Positions 1-8,539 of a stretch of DNA of 64,000 nt are shown here, piece after piece. The stretch's first letter is position 1, and each line of letters starts with the position of its first letter. The stretch is from positions 1,116,001 through 1,180,000 of the forward strand of contig NZ_JBNAGG010000001.1 in NCBI RefSeq assembly GCF_049801075.1, given 5' to 3'. The DNA comes from Maritalea sp049801075. GTDB lineage: Bacteria > Pseudomonadota > Alphaproteobacteria > Rhizobiales > Devosiaceae. Under the pieces are notes generated by a model. It did no database searches and was not told the origin of the DNA. It saw only the letters and a list, made by a program, of their open reading frames with translations. Position numbers and translations under genes: made by a program.

Positions 1-60
1 ATCGGAATATTGATCTGCGCAGGATTAATCGCCCGTCGCGACGCGACGAACGGAAAATGA
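1..60 (+). CDS. 3' end of an unidentified, probably membrane, protein
   Basis: Frame 1 is open from the left edge to a TGA at 58-60 and gives only 19 residues, a short hydrophobic stretch followed by Ala-Arg-Arg-Asp and a polar tail. Such a tail is common at the end of a last membrane helix, for example in DMT-type permeases, but 19 residues are too few to name a family. It would be convergent with ribF. An open frame also exists on the minus strand across 1-179 (no ATG seen), so the assignment is tentative. Confidence 0.3.
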   Translation: MGILICAGLIARRDATNGK

Positions 61-179
61 ATAGGCGTGTGATCAAAAAAGGCCACGAGTTGGTCACCGA
101 TATATTGTTGGTCTGAACGAATTAGGGCACAAATACCCCTAAAGTCAATCTTTAGCCCGAAAAACTTGGCGCATTGCCC

Positions 180-1157
180 CTAGCCGCTGAAAAAGCCGAG
201 CGTGACGTCAATGTCAGAGATGGCAACCTCTTTAGCCAGCACAGATTTGGCGTTTTCACTGTCCTTATCCATGGCAGCGATCAACTCATCGAGTGAATTG
301 AAGTTTTCTTCACCCCGCAAATATTGGCAAAGGGCAACTTCCATATATTCGCCATAGACTTCCTCAGCGAAGTCGAAAATATGCGTTTCGAACAAGGTGG
401 TGCCATTATCGAACATCGGGCGGCGACCATAGTTGGCGACGCCATTATAGGTTTTGCCCTTGACCCGTGCGCGCACCACGTAAACACCGTGCTTCAAGCC
501 TTCATGGGGCGACAGATGCAAGTTTGCCGTTGGGTATCCCAGCTCCCTGCCCCGCTTGTCGCCATGGCTAACTTCGCCAGCGATAAATGCATGATAGCCA
601 AGCAATTGGTTGGCAAATTCAACTTCGCCATCGCGCAGCGCCTCGCGCACACGCGTGGATGAAACAGGCGCATCCCCTTCGTCCAACATATGGTTGATCA
701 CCACGTCGAACCCATATTTCGGCCCCGCTTCAACCAGATATTGCGGAGTGCCTGCACGATCTTTGCCAAAGTGGAAATCAGCCCCTACGGTGACAATCGA
801 TGCGCCAAGCTGATCGACAATATAATTCTCAATAAAATCAGATGCCGATTTTTGTGAAAACTCTTTGGTGAATGGCATGATCACAACGCCATCAAAGCCC
901 ATGGCTTCAACCAAGCGCGCTTTTTGATTACGCTCTGTGAGCCGGAACATGAAAGGCGCTGGCGCAAAAACATCACGCGGGTGCGGCTCAAATGTCAGCA
1001 CCAAAGCAGGTACATTATCGGCTGCAGCCATCTGCTTCGCTCGTTCAAAAATCGACTGGTGCCCGCGATGACAGCCATCAAAGTTGCCAATGGCGACAAC
1101 GCCGCCACGCAAATGCTGTGGCAACTCACCCAGATTTTCGACAATTGTAAACGCCAT
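180..1157 (-). CDS. ribF: bifunctional riboflavin kinase / FAD synthetase
   Basis: RibF phosphorylates riboflavin to FMN and adenylylates FMN to FAD in the cytoplasm. The N-terminal FAD synthetase half shows the nucleotidyltransferase signature GNFDGCHRGHQ about 20 residues in and SSTRVREAL before the midpoint. The C-terminal flavokinase half shows GRELGYPTANL and a Gly-Val-Tyr-Val-Val segment. I start at the ATG at 1157 (MAFTIVENLGE, 325 aa), the usual family length. A longer frame to 1247 adds 30 residues without similarity. The gene is convergent with whatever ends at 60 and divergent from cheY. The next minus-strand gene upstream is the HAD phosphatase at 2425-3276; cheY-cheZ lies between them on the other strand. 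Confidence 0.95.
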   Translation of the reverse strand: MAFTIVENLGELPQHLRGGVVAIGNFDGCHRGHQSIFERAKQMAAADNVPALVLTFEPHPRDVFAPAPFMFRLTERNQKARLVEAMGFDGVVIMPFTKEFSQKSASDFIENYIVDQLGASIVTVGADFHFGKDRAGTPQYLVEAGPKYGFDVVINHMLDEGDAPVSSTRVREALRDGEVEFANQLLGYHAFIAGEVSHGDKRGRELGYPTANLHLSPHEGLKHGVYVVRARVKGKTYNGVANYGRRPMFDNGTTLFETHIFDFAEEVYGEYMEVALCQYLRGEENFNSLDELIAAMDKDSENAKSVLAKEVAISDIDVTLGFFSG

Positions 1158-1354
1158 ATTGAGAGCCCTGCTTATTGAATCAAAGGCGGAAATTAATTGG
1201 CGCAAACTGCCCCTTTTGGCAACAATTTGCAAGCAGGTGCTTTTCAAATTTTACCAGCACGGACTACGGGCTTTTCCCAAGTTGCCGGTTTACCGCTATT
1301 TCAACGCGTCCGCTTACCATAATCACATATTTAATGATTAATAGGGGTAAGAGA

Positions 1355-1750
1355 ATGGCTTTGGATCGTTCAATGCGCATTCTGATCGTGGATGATTATG
1401 CAACCATGCTGCGCATCTTGCGCAATCTTTTACGGCAATTGGGCTTCGAAAATGTCGATGATGCGAAAGACGGGCATGAAGCGGCGCAGATGGCTGCGCG
1501 TAACAAATATGATTTGATCATTTCAGATTGGAACATGGAGCCGATGACTGGCTATGAATTGTTGCGCCACGTGCGCGCCGATCCGCAAAATGCACAGATC
1601 CCTTTCATTATGATCACGGCAGAATCTGCCACCGAAAATGTGATCGCCGCCAAACGGGCTGGCGTGAATAACTACATCATCAAGCCGTTCACCACAGAGG
1701 TGCTTTTCGCCAAAATGCAAGCGGTGTTTGAAAAGCAGATGGCGGGTTAG
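1355..1750 (+). CDS. cheY: CheY-type chemotaxis response regulator
   Basis: This single-domain receiver (131 aa) would carry phosphoryl signal from a chemotaxis kinase to the flagellar motor. All key residues are present: the acidic pair D13-D14, phospho-acceptor D58 (ISDWNMEP), T88 and K110 followed by Pro. The frame runs open from 1175, but the ATG at 1355 follows a purine-rich GGGGTAAGAG stretch and gives a normal CheY N-terminus. It lies one base before the CheZ-like gene, so the two are probably cotranscribed and act together. No cheA, cheW or cheB is in the window. Confidence 0.9.
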   Translation: MALDRSMRILIVDDYATMLRILRNLLRQLGFENVDDAKDGHEAAQMAARNKYDLIISDWNMEPMTGYELLRHVRADPQNAQIPFIMITAESATENVIAAKRAGVNNYIIKPFTTEVLFAKMQAVFEKQMAG

Positions 1751-1751
1751 C

Positions 1752-2393
1752 ATGATGGCACAAACAGCAAAGAAACCTACAGCAGAACTTGATTTGACTG
1801 ATTTGGCAAATGTAGACGAAGAACGCATTCCGCTAAAGGATGTGATTGCTTTGGCGGAAAAAGTCACCACGGCACTCAAACCCCTTGTGCGGAGTTTAGA
1901 CCGATCTATGCATCAAGAATTGCGCGAGATCTTGCTCGCCATTGAAAGCTTGCGCACAGAACTCTCACGCGTTGATGCCAACGATATCTTCGCCAAACGC
2001 ATCCCAGAGATGGGTCGCGAATTGGGCGCCATTGTGAAAGCAACTGAAGTGGCGACCGATACCATTATGAATGTGGCGGAACAGGTTTTATCGGCAGATA
2101 AGTCCGATCCTGAAAAATATCACGCCGAGGTTGAACAGCATATGATGGCTATCTTTGAGGCGTGTAGCTTTCAAGATCTCACGGGCCAGCGTGTCACCAA
2201 AATTATCCACACCATGGAAGTGATTGAAGATCGCATCGAAGTGCTGTGCAAAATGATCGAAAACAACAATATCGCGCCCATCAGCACTGGTGAGCCGAGC
2301 GCCCAAGAAAAACGCAATCGCGAAAAGTTAGTGAGTGGCCCTGCCCATGAGGGCGAAGGCGTTTCACAGTCCGACATCGACGCGATGTTCTAA
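1752..2393 (+). CDS. cheZ: CheZ-like protein phosphatase
   Basis: The 213-residue, largely helical protein carries the CheZ signature FQDLTGQ at residues 140-146. By family knowledge, Asp142 and Gln146 correspond to the residues that dephosphorylate CheY-P. The C-terminus SQSDIDAMF (205-213) is a short acidic/hydrophobic tail like the CheY-binding tail of CheZ. The start is the ATG at 1752, immediately after the cheY stop; the frame extends to 1728 inside cheY. The adjacency to cheY supports a dedicated phosphatase-substrate pair. Overall similarity to the gammaproteobacterial CheZ is limited to the motif and helical character. Confidence 0.85.
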   Translation: MMAQTAKKPTAELDLTDLANVDEERIPLKDVIALAEKVTTALKPLVRSLDRSMHQELREILLAIESLRTELSRVDANDIFAKRIPEMGRELGAIVKATEVATDTIMNVAEQVLSADKSDPEKYHAEVEQHMMAIFEACSFQDLTGQRVTKIIHTMEVIEDRIEVLCKMIENNNIAPISTGEPSAQEKRNREKLVSGPAHEGEGVSQSDIDAMF

Positions 2394-2424
2394 CCTTGCC
2401 GCCCTTCCCCCAATGCCCTGCGCT

Positions 2425-3276
2425 TTACCAATAAAGGCGTGGGGCAAAGCCAACAGTGTTGGCAGCGCTTTGCTTCACAAGATTGGTGATCATTTCAGGA
2501 TCAGGGTTTTCCACGTCGCCAAATTCCTGCGCGTGGATGGAGCCGGAGATAAACAGGAAATCATAGCCCATTTGGGCCGCCCCCGTTGCATCCGTACGTA
2601 CGCTATCGCCAATGGCCAAGGTGCGTTTGGGGGCTGGGTCTGTGCCGAGCTTTTCTGCCGCTAGCCGCGTCGCGCGCTGATAGATTGGCGCATAGGGTTT
2701 ACCGGCCAAGCGGACTTCGCCACCCGCCTGTTCATAAACATCGGCCAGCGCACCACCGCAATAGATCAGCTCATCGCCCACTTCCACGACCTTGTCTGGG
2801 TTAGCGCAAATGAATGGCAACCCACGCTCGCGCCAATCAATGGCGTCGTCCACATAATCTTCAGGCGTCCGACCATATTCAAGATCGGTGCACATGATGG
2901 CCTTGGCTTCTTCGAGCGAGCCGAAATGTACGTCAATGCCGTCAAAAAGTGCTGAATCGCTGTCTGGCCCCAATCGATAAAGGGTTTGCCCTTCAAACGG
3001 GCGGATCAAGTCACGAGTGGCATCGCCCGATGTGACGATGGCATCATAGATATCGGCGGTCACGCCTAGGTTTGTGATTTCTGCCGCAATCTCGCGCGAA
3101 GGACGTGGGGCGTTGGTCACCAACACCACAGCTTTGCCCATGGCTTTGGCTTCCCTCAACGCGGCAATGGCCGTTTTGTGGCCAGCAACGCCATTGTGCA
3201 ACACGCCCCAAACATCGCAAAACAGGGCATCATATTGATCGATTAGGCCGGAAAGGCCTACTTTATTCAAGGACAT
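2425..3276 (-). CDS. HAD-superfamily class IIA phosphatase (TIGR01459-like)
   Basis: This 283-residue cytoplasmic protein belongs to the NagD-like HAD hydrolases. Motif I is CDVWGVLHNG with nucleophile D21; the second Asp typical of HAD phosphatases is replaced by Trp23, as I recall is common in the TIGR01459 subgroup. Motif II is VTNAP, and motif IV is IGDSVRTDATGA near residue 225. The substrate is unknown. Members of this subgroup often lie near ribF in Rhizobiales; here the cheY-cheZ pair sits between the two genes on the opposite strand. Confidence 0.85.
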   Translation of the reverse strand: MSLNKVGLSGLIDQYDALFCDVWGVLHNGVAGHKTAIAALREAKAMGKAVVLVTNAPRPSREIAAEITNLGVTADIYDAIVTSGDATRDLIRPFEGQTLYRLGPDSDSALFDGIDVHFGSLEEAKAIMCTDLEYGRTPEDYVDDAIDWRERGLPFICANPDKVVEVGDELIYCGGALADVYEQAGGEVRLAGKPYAPIYQRATRLAAEKLGTDPAPKRTLAIGDSVRTDATGAAQMGYDFLFISGSIHAQEFGDVENPDPEMITNLVKQSAANTVGFAPRLYW

Positions 3277-3307
3277 AGGTTAACTTCATTCCGTGTTGGG
3301 ACACGCC

Positions 3308-4567
3308 TTAATAGGCGGAGGATTGAACTTTTTGCTGTTCGCCCAATAGATCAGGACGAACCGGAGATGGCGGCGCGATATGCTCACCTTGTGCAAATGG
3401 GATTTTGTCGTCCAGCAGCATCAAAATCTGCTCTTCCTGCACTACATTATCCATGATCAGGCCCACATCATAACGCTTCACAAAGTCTGCCACATCAGCA
3501 TTGTGCAGGTCGGAGTAAGATTGCGGGCTTTCGATGAAACGTTGTGTATCTGCCTTCACATATTTGATGCCGCGTGCATATAGGTCTTGGAAGTTGAGCC
3601 GCAAACTGCGCACTTTATTGAGGCAAATGCCCACGCCAATCCGCACAAACTGCGCCAGCATTGCGCGTTGATTTTCGTTTAGACCAGCGTAGCGTTCCTC
3701 ATCCATCATCAAGAACAAGCTGGCTGTTACGGCACGGTTGGAGCGCACCAATTCAATCAGGCGTTCACAAGCATCTGTATCATTGAGCAAGCAATAGGAA
3801 ATTGGGACAAACAGCGAAGTCGGCTCGCCTGTAATGTTGGATCGATGGATGATGTTGGCTGCCTGCCGCACCAACATTTGCTCGAGCTCGGAGATGGTTC
3901 CGGTAAGATCGGTTTGTGGCAAGAATTCACTTGCATTCAATAGCTTACCACCTGGCTGCGAGATTTTTGGCACAAGATCATAGCCCAATGCGCGACGATG
4001 CGGCAGCGTGACGATGGGTTGCAGATATTGGCGCATACGGCCCTCGGCCAGCGCGTCCTGCAAAATTGAAATCGGCACATCTTCTTCGTCTTCGTCGGCG
4101 TTCTCTTCTGCCGAAAAACTTGATTTGATCGGTGCGACATTTGAGGGGGCGGCTGGCGCTGGTTCAGGCGCTGGCGGCGGGGCCATAGCTTGGGTGGCTT
4201 GCGCCTCTTCAACTTCGGCAACGGCCTCTGCCAATTCGCGCACAACAGTGCCCAAAACCGAAATATCGGCTTCAACATCTTCCAAACGATTATTCACATT
4301 GATGTTGGAGAGATAATTCACCTGATCGGACATGATCTCATTGGTGCGGGCAACCACGCCTAATTGTTGAGCAATTTCAGAAACGCGCTGGGCCAAATAT
4401 TTTTCCGTGCGGCGGCGAAATAGGCCTTCGATGACCACAAAGCAGGTCAAAGCGAAAAGACCTGTCACCAAAATGGCATCCATGAGGGTCACACCAAGCC
4501 CGAAGTAGGCGGTTATACCCACACTCAAACACGCAACAGAGATAAAAAACAATATGAGTGCGCGCAC
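3308..4567 (-). CDS. membrane-anchored degenerate EAL-domain protein
   Basis: A GTG at 4567 opens a 419-residue protein. Two N-terminal membrane segments (about 2-20 and 28-47) are followed by a coiled-coil-prone stretch (55-125), a Pro/Ala and acidic linker (126-165) and a C-terminal EAL-type barrel (165-410). The signature EAL triplet is replaced: the motif reads LGYDLVPKI near residues 195-201, and no DDFG motif is visible where ICLNKVRS occurs. By family knowledge this predicts loss of c-di-GMP hydrolysis, so the domain may bind c-di-GMP or a protein partner. It lies 31 bp upstream of the HAD gene and may be cotranscribed with it. Confidence 0.85.
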   Translation of the reverse strand: MRALILFFISVACLSVGITAYFGLGVTLMDAILVTGLFALTCFVVIEGLFRRRTEKYLAQRVSEIAQQLGVVARTNEIMSDQVNYLSNINVNNRLEDVEADISVLGTVVRELAEAVAEVEEAQATQAMAPPPAPEPAPAAPSNVAPIKSSFSAEENADEDEEDVPISILQDALAEGRMRQYLQPIVTLPHRRALGYDLVPKISQPGGKLLNASEFLPQTDLTGTISELEQMLVRQAANIIHRSNITGEPTSLFVPISYCLLNDTDACERLIELVRSNRAVTASLFLMMDEERYAGLNENQRAMLAQFVRIGVGICLNKVRSLRLNFQDLYARGIKYVKADTQRFIESPQSYSDLHNADVADFVKRYDVGLIMDNVVQEEQILMLLDDKIPFAQGEHIAPPSPVRPDLLGEQQKVQSSAY

Positions 4568-4769
4568 GTTAAACTAAATGCCCTTCAATCTAGATTCCCC
4601 GATTACCAACATAGCATCGCTTTTTTGTCCGTCAAAGCAATCGCAAACTTGTCGTTTTGCGCTATTTTTACAGTTTTGCATCAAATGCAAACACTTTGTT
4701 TACCCTAATTAGGAAAGATGGGGGGAGCAAGAATGCGATATATGACCCAGAATCGGGAGTAACGGCAGA

Positions 4770-6224
4770 ATGCCAAGTTCATGCGGCTCGTCACGGCCAC
4801 CGCGTCTATTGATTGTCGACCATAGCAATTCAGTTTTGAACGATTGCCAGGATTTTTTGGACAATAAAGGCAATGGGATGCAACTTACCTGCACCCACGT
4901 CTCCAGCGGAAAGCAGGGCTTGAGCGCGCTGAAATCTCACGATTTCGACATCATCTTTGTGGACCTCAACAGCATTGACGAACTTGATTCTGATGCTGAA
5001 ATCGCTCTTTCCAAGATTGCACATTATTCTCAAGGCGCCCTCATCATCGCGCTTTCTGAGGGGGGCTCTGTGACCATGGCCGTTGCGGCCATGCGTGCGG
5101 GTGCTCATGATTATTTTGCCAAGCCCGTTACGGCCAAAACTCTGTTTGAACGTTTAGAAGAACTTTCCGCCCGACACGGCAAAAAATATCAATTCTCTCC
5201 ACCGCCAGAAGAAGGTGACCGTTTGGATTTTGAAGGATTTGTTGGTGCATCCCCCCAAATGCGGGTGATTTACGAGCAAATTGGCCGCATTGCGCCTTCC
5301 AACGCACCTGTATTTATCACCGGGGAAAGCGGCACGGGCAAAGAAGTTTGTGCGGAAGCGCTTCATGCGCGGTCCAATCGTTCAGACGGTCGATTTGTGG
5401 CCATCAATTGCGGCGCGATCCCTCGCGACCTGATGGAAACGGAGCTCTTCGGCGTGGTGAAAGGTGCCTTTACTGGCGCCATGCAAGATCGCGATGGCGC
5501 GGTGGAGCTGGCCAATAGCGGCACCTTGTTCCTCGATGAAATTGGTGAATTAGATTTAAGCTTGCAGGCAAAATTGCTGCGCTTTTTGCAAACTGGCAGC
5601 ATTAATCGCGTTGGCGAAGCCATGCCACGCAAGGTGGATGTTCGCATTATTTGCGCCACCAACCGCAACCCCATGCAAATGATTACCGAAAAACAATTCC
5701 GCGAAGATTTGTTTTATCGCTTGCATGTGTTGCCCATCCATTTGCCACCTTTGCGGCAACGCCCCGCGGATATTATGCCCATCGCTGAAACATTCCTTTC
5801 GCGATATTCGGAAGAAGAAGGCAAAGAGTTTATCGGCTTTGATCGGGAAACTGCGGAACAGTTTATGGCACGTGATTGGCCGGGCAATGTGCGGCAGATC
5901 CAAAATCTGGTCCGACGCATCGTTGTGATGCATGATGAGCAATTGGTCACCGCCCGCATGGTGCGTTTGGCCGATGTTGAAAGCAAAGCGCATCAGCAAA
6001 GTCGCGAAGAGCTACGTGCGGCTCCTATTGCCAATCGTCATGCGCGGGCGCAATCTGCCATTCTTGAACCTCTATGGAAGCAAGAACAGCGCATTATTGA
6101 AGAAGCGCTTACACTGTTTGACGGCAATATTTCGCAGGCAGCAGCGGCGCTAGAAATTAGTCCATCCACCATCTATCGCAAGAAAATGTCTTGGGAAAAA
6201 ATGGAAGCTGGAAACGCGGCCTAG
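4770..6224 (+). CDS. sigma-54-dependent NtrC-family response regulator
   Basis: This 484-residue transcription activator has three parts. A receiver covers 12-120, with phospho-acceptor D65 and K118; the usual acidic pair is D17-His18 instead of two acids. An AAA+ domain covers 155-385, with Walker A GESGTGKE (185-192), the sigma-54-contacting GAFTGA (232-237) and Walker B FLDEIGE (254-260). A Fis-type helix-turn-helix covers 440-475. It should activate RpoN promoters. No sensor kinase is adjacent, so it is an orphan regulator. LuxO, TacA and NtrC relatives share this layout, and I cannot choose between them. The acetyltransferase starts 6 bp after its stop. Confidence 0.9.
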   Translation: MPSSCGSSRPPRLLIVDHSNSVLNDCQDFLDNKGNGMQLTCTHVSSGKQGLSALKSHDFDIIFVDLNSIDELDSDAEIALSKIAHYSQGALIIALSEGGSVTMAVAAMRAGAHDYFAKPVTAKTLFERLEELSARHGKKYQFSPPPEEGDRLDFEGFVGASPQMRVIYEQIGRIAPSNAPVFITGESGTGKEVCAEALHARSNRSDGRFVAINCGAIPRDLMETELFGVVKGAFTGAMQDRDGAVELANSGTLFLDEIGELDLSLQAKLLRFLQTGSINRVGEAMPRKVDVRIICATNRNPMQMITEKQFREDLFYRLHVLPIHLPPLRQRPADIMPIAETFLSRYSEEEGKEFIGFDRETAEQFMARDWPGNVRQIQNLVRRIVVMHDEQLVTARMVRLADVESKAHQQSREELRAAPIANRHARAQSAILEPLWKQEQRIIEEALTLFDGNISQAAAALEISPSTIYRKKMSWEKMEAGNAA

Positions 6225-6230
6225 TTTTAT

Positions 6231-6683
6231 ATGTCCCCACATTTCGCGCGTCGGCCAGCTCAAATGGCCGACCTTGAAGCCTTGGTCGAGTTGCGTCTTA
6301 TCGCCATGCGTCCCAGCTTGGAAAAGGTTGGGCGCTTCAAACCAGAACGAGCACGACAGCGCTTTGTTGATGAGTTTGCCCCAGAGCATACGACGATATT
6401 GTTGGCCGATGATCAACTGATCGGGTGTTACGCCCTCTTCCCGCGCGAACAAGGTCTATATCTGGCGCATCTATATATTTCACCAGCCCACCAGGGGCGC
6501 GGCATCGGCCAAGTAATTGTTCAAGAGCTAAAAGCCAAGGCGGCAGCGGCGGGTGAAGACATTTATCTAACTGCAATCACCGATAGTGATGCTGAGCATT
6601 TTTACGTTCGGCATGGTTTTGCGGCGATTGATCGCGATGATATTGAGGTTGAAATGGTTTGGCGCAGTCCGCCAAACGCATAA
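6231..6683 (+). CDS. GNAT-family N-acetyltransferase
   Basis: The 150-residue protein has the GNAT acetyl-CoA-binding motif A, LYISPAHQGRGIGQ (about residues 81-94), and the C-terminal motif B region FYVRHGF (near 122-128). It would transfer an acyl group from acyl-CoA to an amine, substrate unknown. It starts 6 bp after the sigma-54 activator stop, so the two are almost certainly cotranscribed, though the functional link is unclear. No signal peptide is visible. Confidence 0.85.
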   Translation: MSPHFARRPAQMADLEALVELRLIAMRPSLEKVGRFKPERARQRFVDEFAPEHTTILLADDQLIGCYALFPREQGLYLAHLYISPAHQGRGIGQVIVQELKAKAAAAGEDIYLTAITDSDAEHFYVRHGFAAIDRDDIEVEMVWRSPPNA

Positions 6684-6687
6684 TGCC

Positions 6688-8538
6688 CTAACTGTGGAAC
6701 CCGAGTTCAACTTTGATCGATTTGGCAAAAACCGGCTTTCCGTCTTGTGACTGCAATTTCAACGTTACCGTTCTGCGCGGCAACGTGGCTTTCATGCCAG
6801 TTGTCATTTGAAATTGGCCATCAACGATATTTGCAGCGCCGATCCGCACATCACCAATATAGGCATCCACCTCCAATGGTGCTGCCAATTCATCAACGCT
6901 ACCTGTAATACGCACGATTTTGGTGAGCGGTAGCAAAGCCAGTTTGTATTCTCCGGTGGTTGTGGGGCCAAATTCGCGGTCAATGATTAAGCGGTCGCCG
7001 CGATAGATACGTACTGGCGCCAGTTCAGCACGGCCCGAGCGCAAGATATCGACTTGGCCAATTTGCGCGAAGCTCTCAAACAGGGGTGAAAAGCTCCTCA
7101 TAATAGATTCATCGGGCCACACCGACGTCGCGATGTATCCCGTGCCGCCTTCGAGTGTCGTTGGGTCAATATTGAACGCGATATTGCGGGGATCGCTCGA
7201 GATGCACAAAAACGGCACTTCTCCGGCGACGCTATTGTCGACATGGCCGCATTCTGTCCAGTGAACGCCAGCCACAAAATTGCCGTCAGCGAATGCGCCT
7301 TCCTCACGCAAAAAATCAGACAAAGCAGACCATGGTAACGCATCGCGCGTTGGGTCTATGCCCTGCGCAAAACCCGGCACCACCTGTCGCAACCAGCCAT
7401 TTGAGGTGTGTGTGACGAGAACGCTCATCAAAGCGAAATTGATGATTGTCGCCAGCAGCAAGAAAACAGACAGCAGGTTTTTATGTCTCGTCCAAGCAGC
7501 ATCAATCCACATGGCGAGCACCAAAAACAACATCATGTAGCCCGGCGCTTGCCAATGGAAATGAAATTGGGTTTCAGACCAGGCAGCAACTGCTGTGAAC
7601 AAAAAGATCGGGCCATGGGCCAGCATCACCAAAAAGAACGCTGTGCCTCTGGATTTAGACTGCGGCCAAGTGGCGCCCGGACCTTTGATGATGACCACGA
7701 TGGCCGCAAACAAAGCCGGTAGCGCGATCCACGGTGTAATATAGATCAGTTGTCCCACCACCATGCGTAGCAATCGCAATGGGCTAAAATCATAACCAAA
7801 TGCGCGTCCGCCTTGAAAGGTGAATGAGATAAACTCATTTTGCCAGTTCCAGATCAATACGGGCGATGCAATCAGGGCTGCAATCGCCATTGCTACATAT
7901 GGACCGGGATGCACAATCCACTTGCGCGCGCTTGGCACGATCAGTGCGAAAAGTCCTGTGCCATATAGCAGAAAAACAGCATGATATTTCGACAAGAAGG
8001 TCAGGCCGAGCATAAGGCCGACCCAAGCCCAGCTGATCAGTGGTGCTTTGGGCTCTTCGGCGAATATATCCAACAAAAACCAAACGGTGAGCAGCCAAAA
8101 CAGCATTAGCGGTGCTTCGGGCTGTGCCCAACCGCCAATGGATATTTGGAACAGCAGCGAAATGTTGAATAGTAATGCGGCAATCCAACCGGCGCGGGCG
8201 CTCTGTATGCGCCGCCCCATCTGGAAAATGACCCATGTGCTCAGGCTGAACATCAAGATGAACGGCAATCTGAGCAAAACAGGCGCTTCGCCCGGTGTGA
8301 TCAGATTGGTGAACCAAAGCACCCAAAGAAATAAAGGGGGCTGATCGAAATAGGACAAATGCAATTCGCGCGCAGAAGCCAGATAATAGGCTTCGCCAAT
8401 GCCGAAGCCGACCATTGCGCCTGCCCAAATACGCCAAAGCGCAGTGAGCGCAATGAGCCAAATAACCAGTTTTGCGTAATTCGCATCATTTTTGGGCCAA
8501 GCCATCAAGCGAACTGTGTCGCGTTGCCCCAATTTCAT
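6688..8538 (-). CDS. GT39-type membrane glycosyltransferase (ArnT/PMT-like)
   Basis: This 616-residue polytopic membrane protein has the layout of lipid-linked-sugar-dependent glycosyltransferases. Many hydrophobic segments fill the first 400 residues, and a soluble C-terminal region follows. The first loop carries the conserved acidic patch GEAYYLASARELHLSYFDQPPL; in the family, acidic residues of this loop are catalytic. The usual Asp of the DE motif is a Gly-Glu here. The gene starts one base from the stop of the GT2-GtrA gene and must be in the same operon. A plausible pathway is that the GT2 enzyme charges undecaprenyl phosphate with a sugar, which this enzyme transfers to an outer envelope acceptor. 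Confidence 0.85.
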   Translation of the reverse strand: MKLGQRDTVRLMAWPKNDANYAKLVIWLIALTALWRIWAGAMVGFGIGEAYYLASARELHLSYFDQPPLFLWVLWFTNLITPGEAPVLLRLPFILMFSLSTWVIFQMGRRIQSARAGWIAALLFNISLLFQISIGGWAQPEAPLMLFWLLTVWFLLDIFAEEPKAPLISWAWVGLMLGLTFLSKYHAVFLLYGTGLFALIVPSARKWIVHPGPYVAMAIAALIASPVLIWNWQNEFISFTFQGGRAFGYDFSPLRLLRMVVGQLIYITPWIALPALFAAIVVIIKGPGATWPQSKSRGTAFFLVMLAHGPIFLFTAVAAWSETQFHFHWQAPGYMMLFLVLAMWIDAAWTRHKNLLSVFLLLATIINFALMSVLVTHTSNGWLRQVVPGFAQGIDPTRDALPWSALSDFLREEGAFADGNFVAGVHWTECGHVDNSVAGEVPFLCISSDPRNIAFNIDPTTLEGGTGYIATSVWPDESIMRSFSPLFESFAQIGQVDILRSGRAELAPVRIYRGDRLIIDREFGPTTTGEYKLALLPLTKIVRITGSVDELAAPLEVDAYIGDVRIGAANIVDGQFQMTTGMKATLPRRTVTLKLQSQDGKPVFAKSIKVELGFHS

Positions 8539-8539
8539 G

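Noticed and set aside
1..179. Open minus-strand frame in line with ribF past its stop
   Set aside because: About 60 codons without ATG or ribosome site and no recognisable family; a short plus-strand protein end at 1-60 is at least as likely.
7835..8461. 208-codon minus-strand open frame
   Set aside because: Out-of-frame shadow of the GT39 gene on the same strand; no family features.
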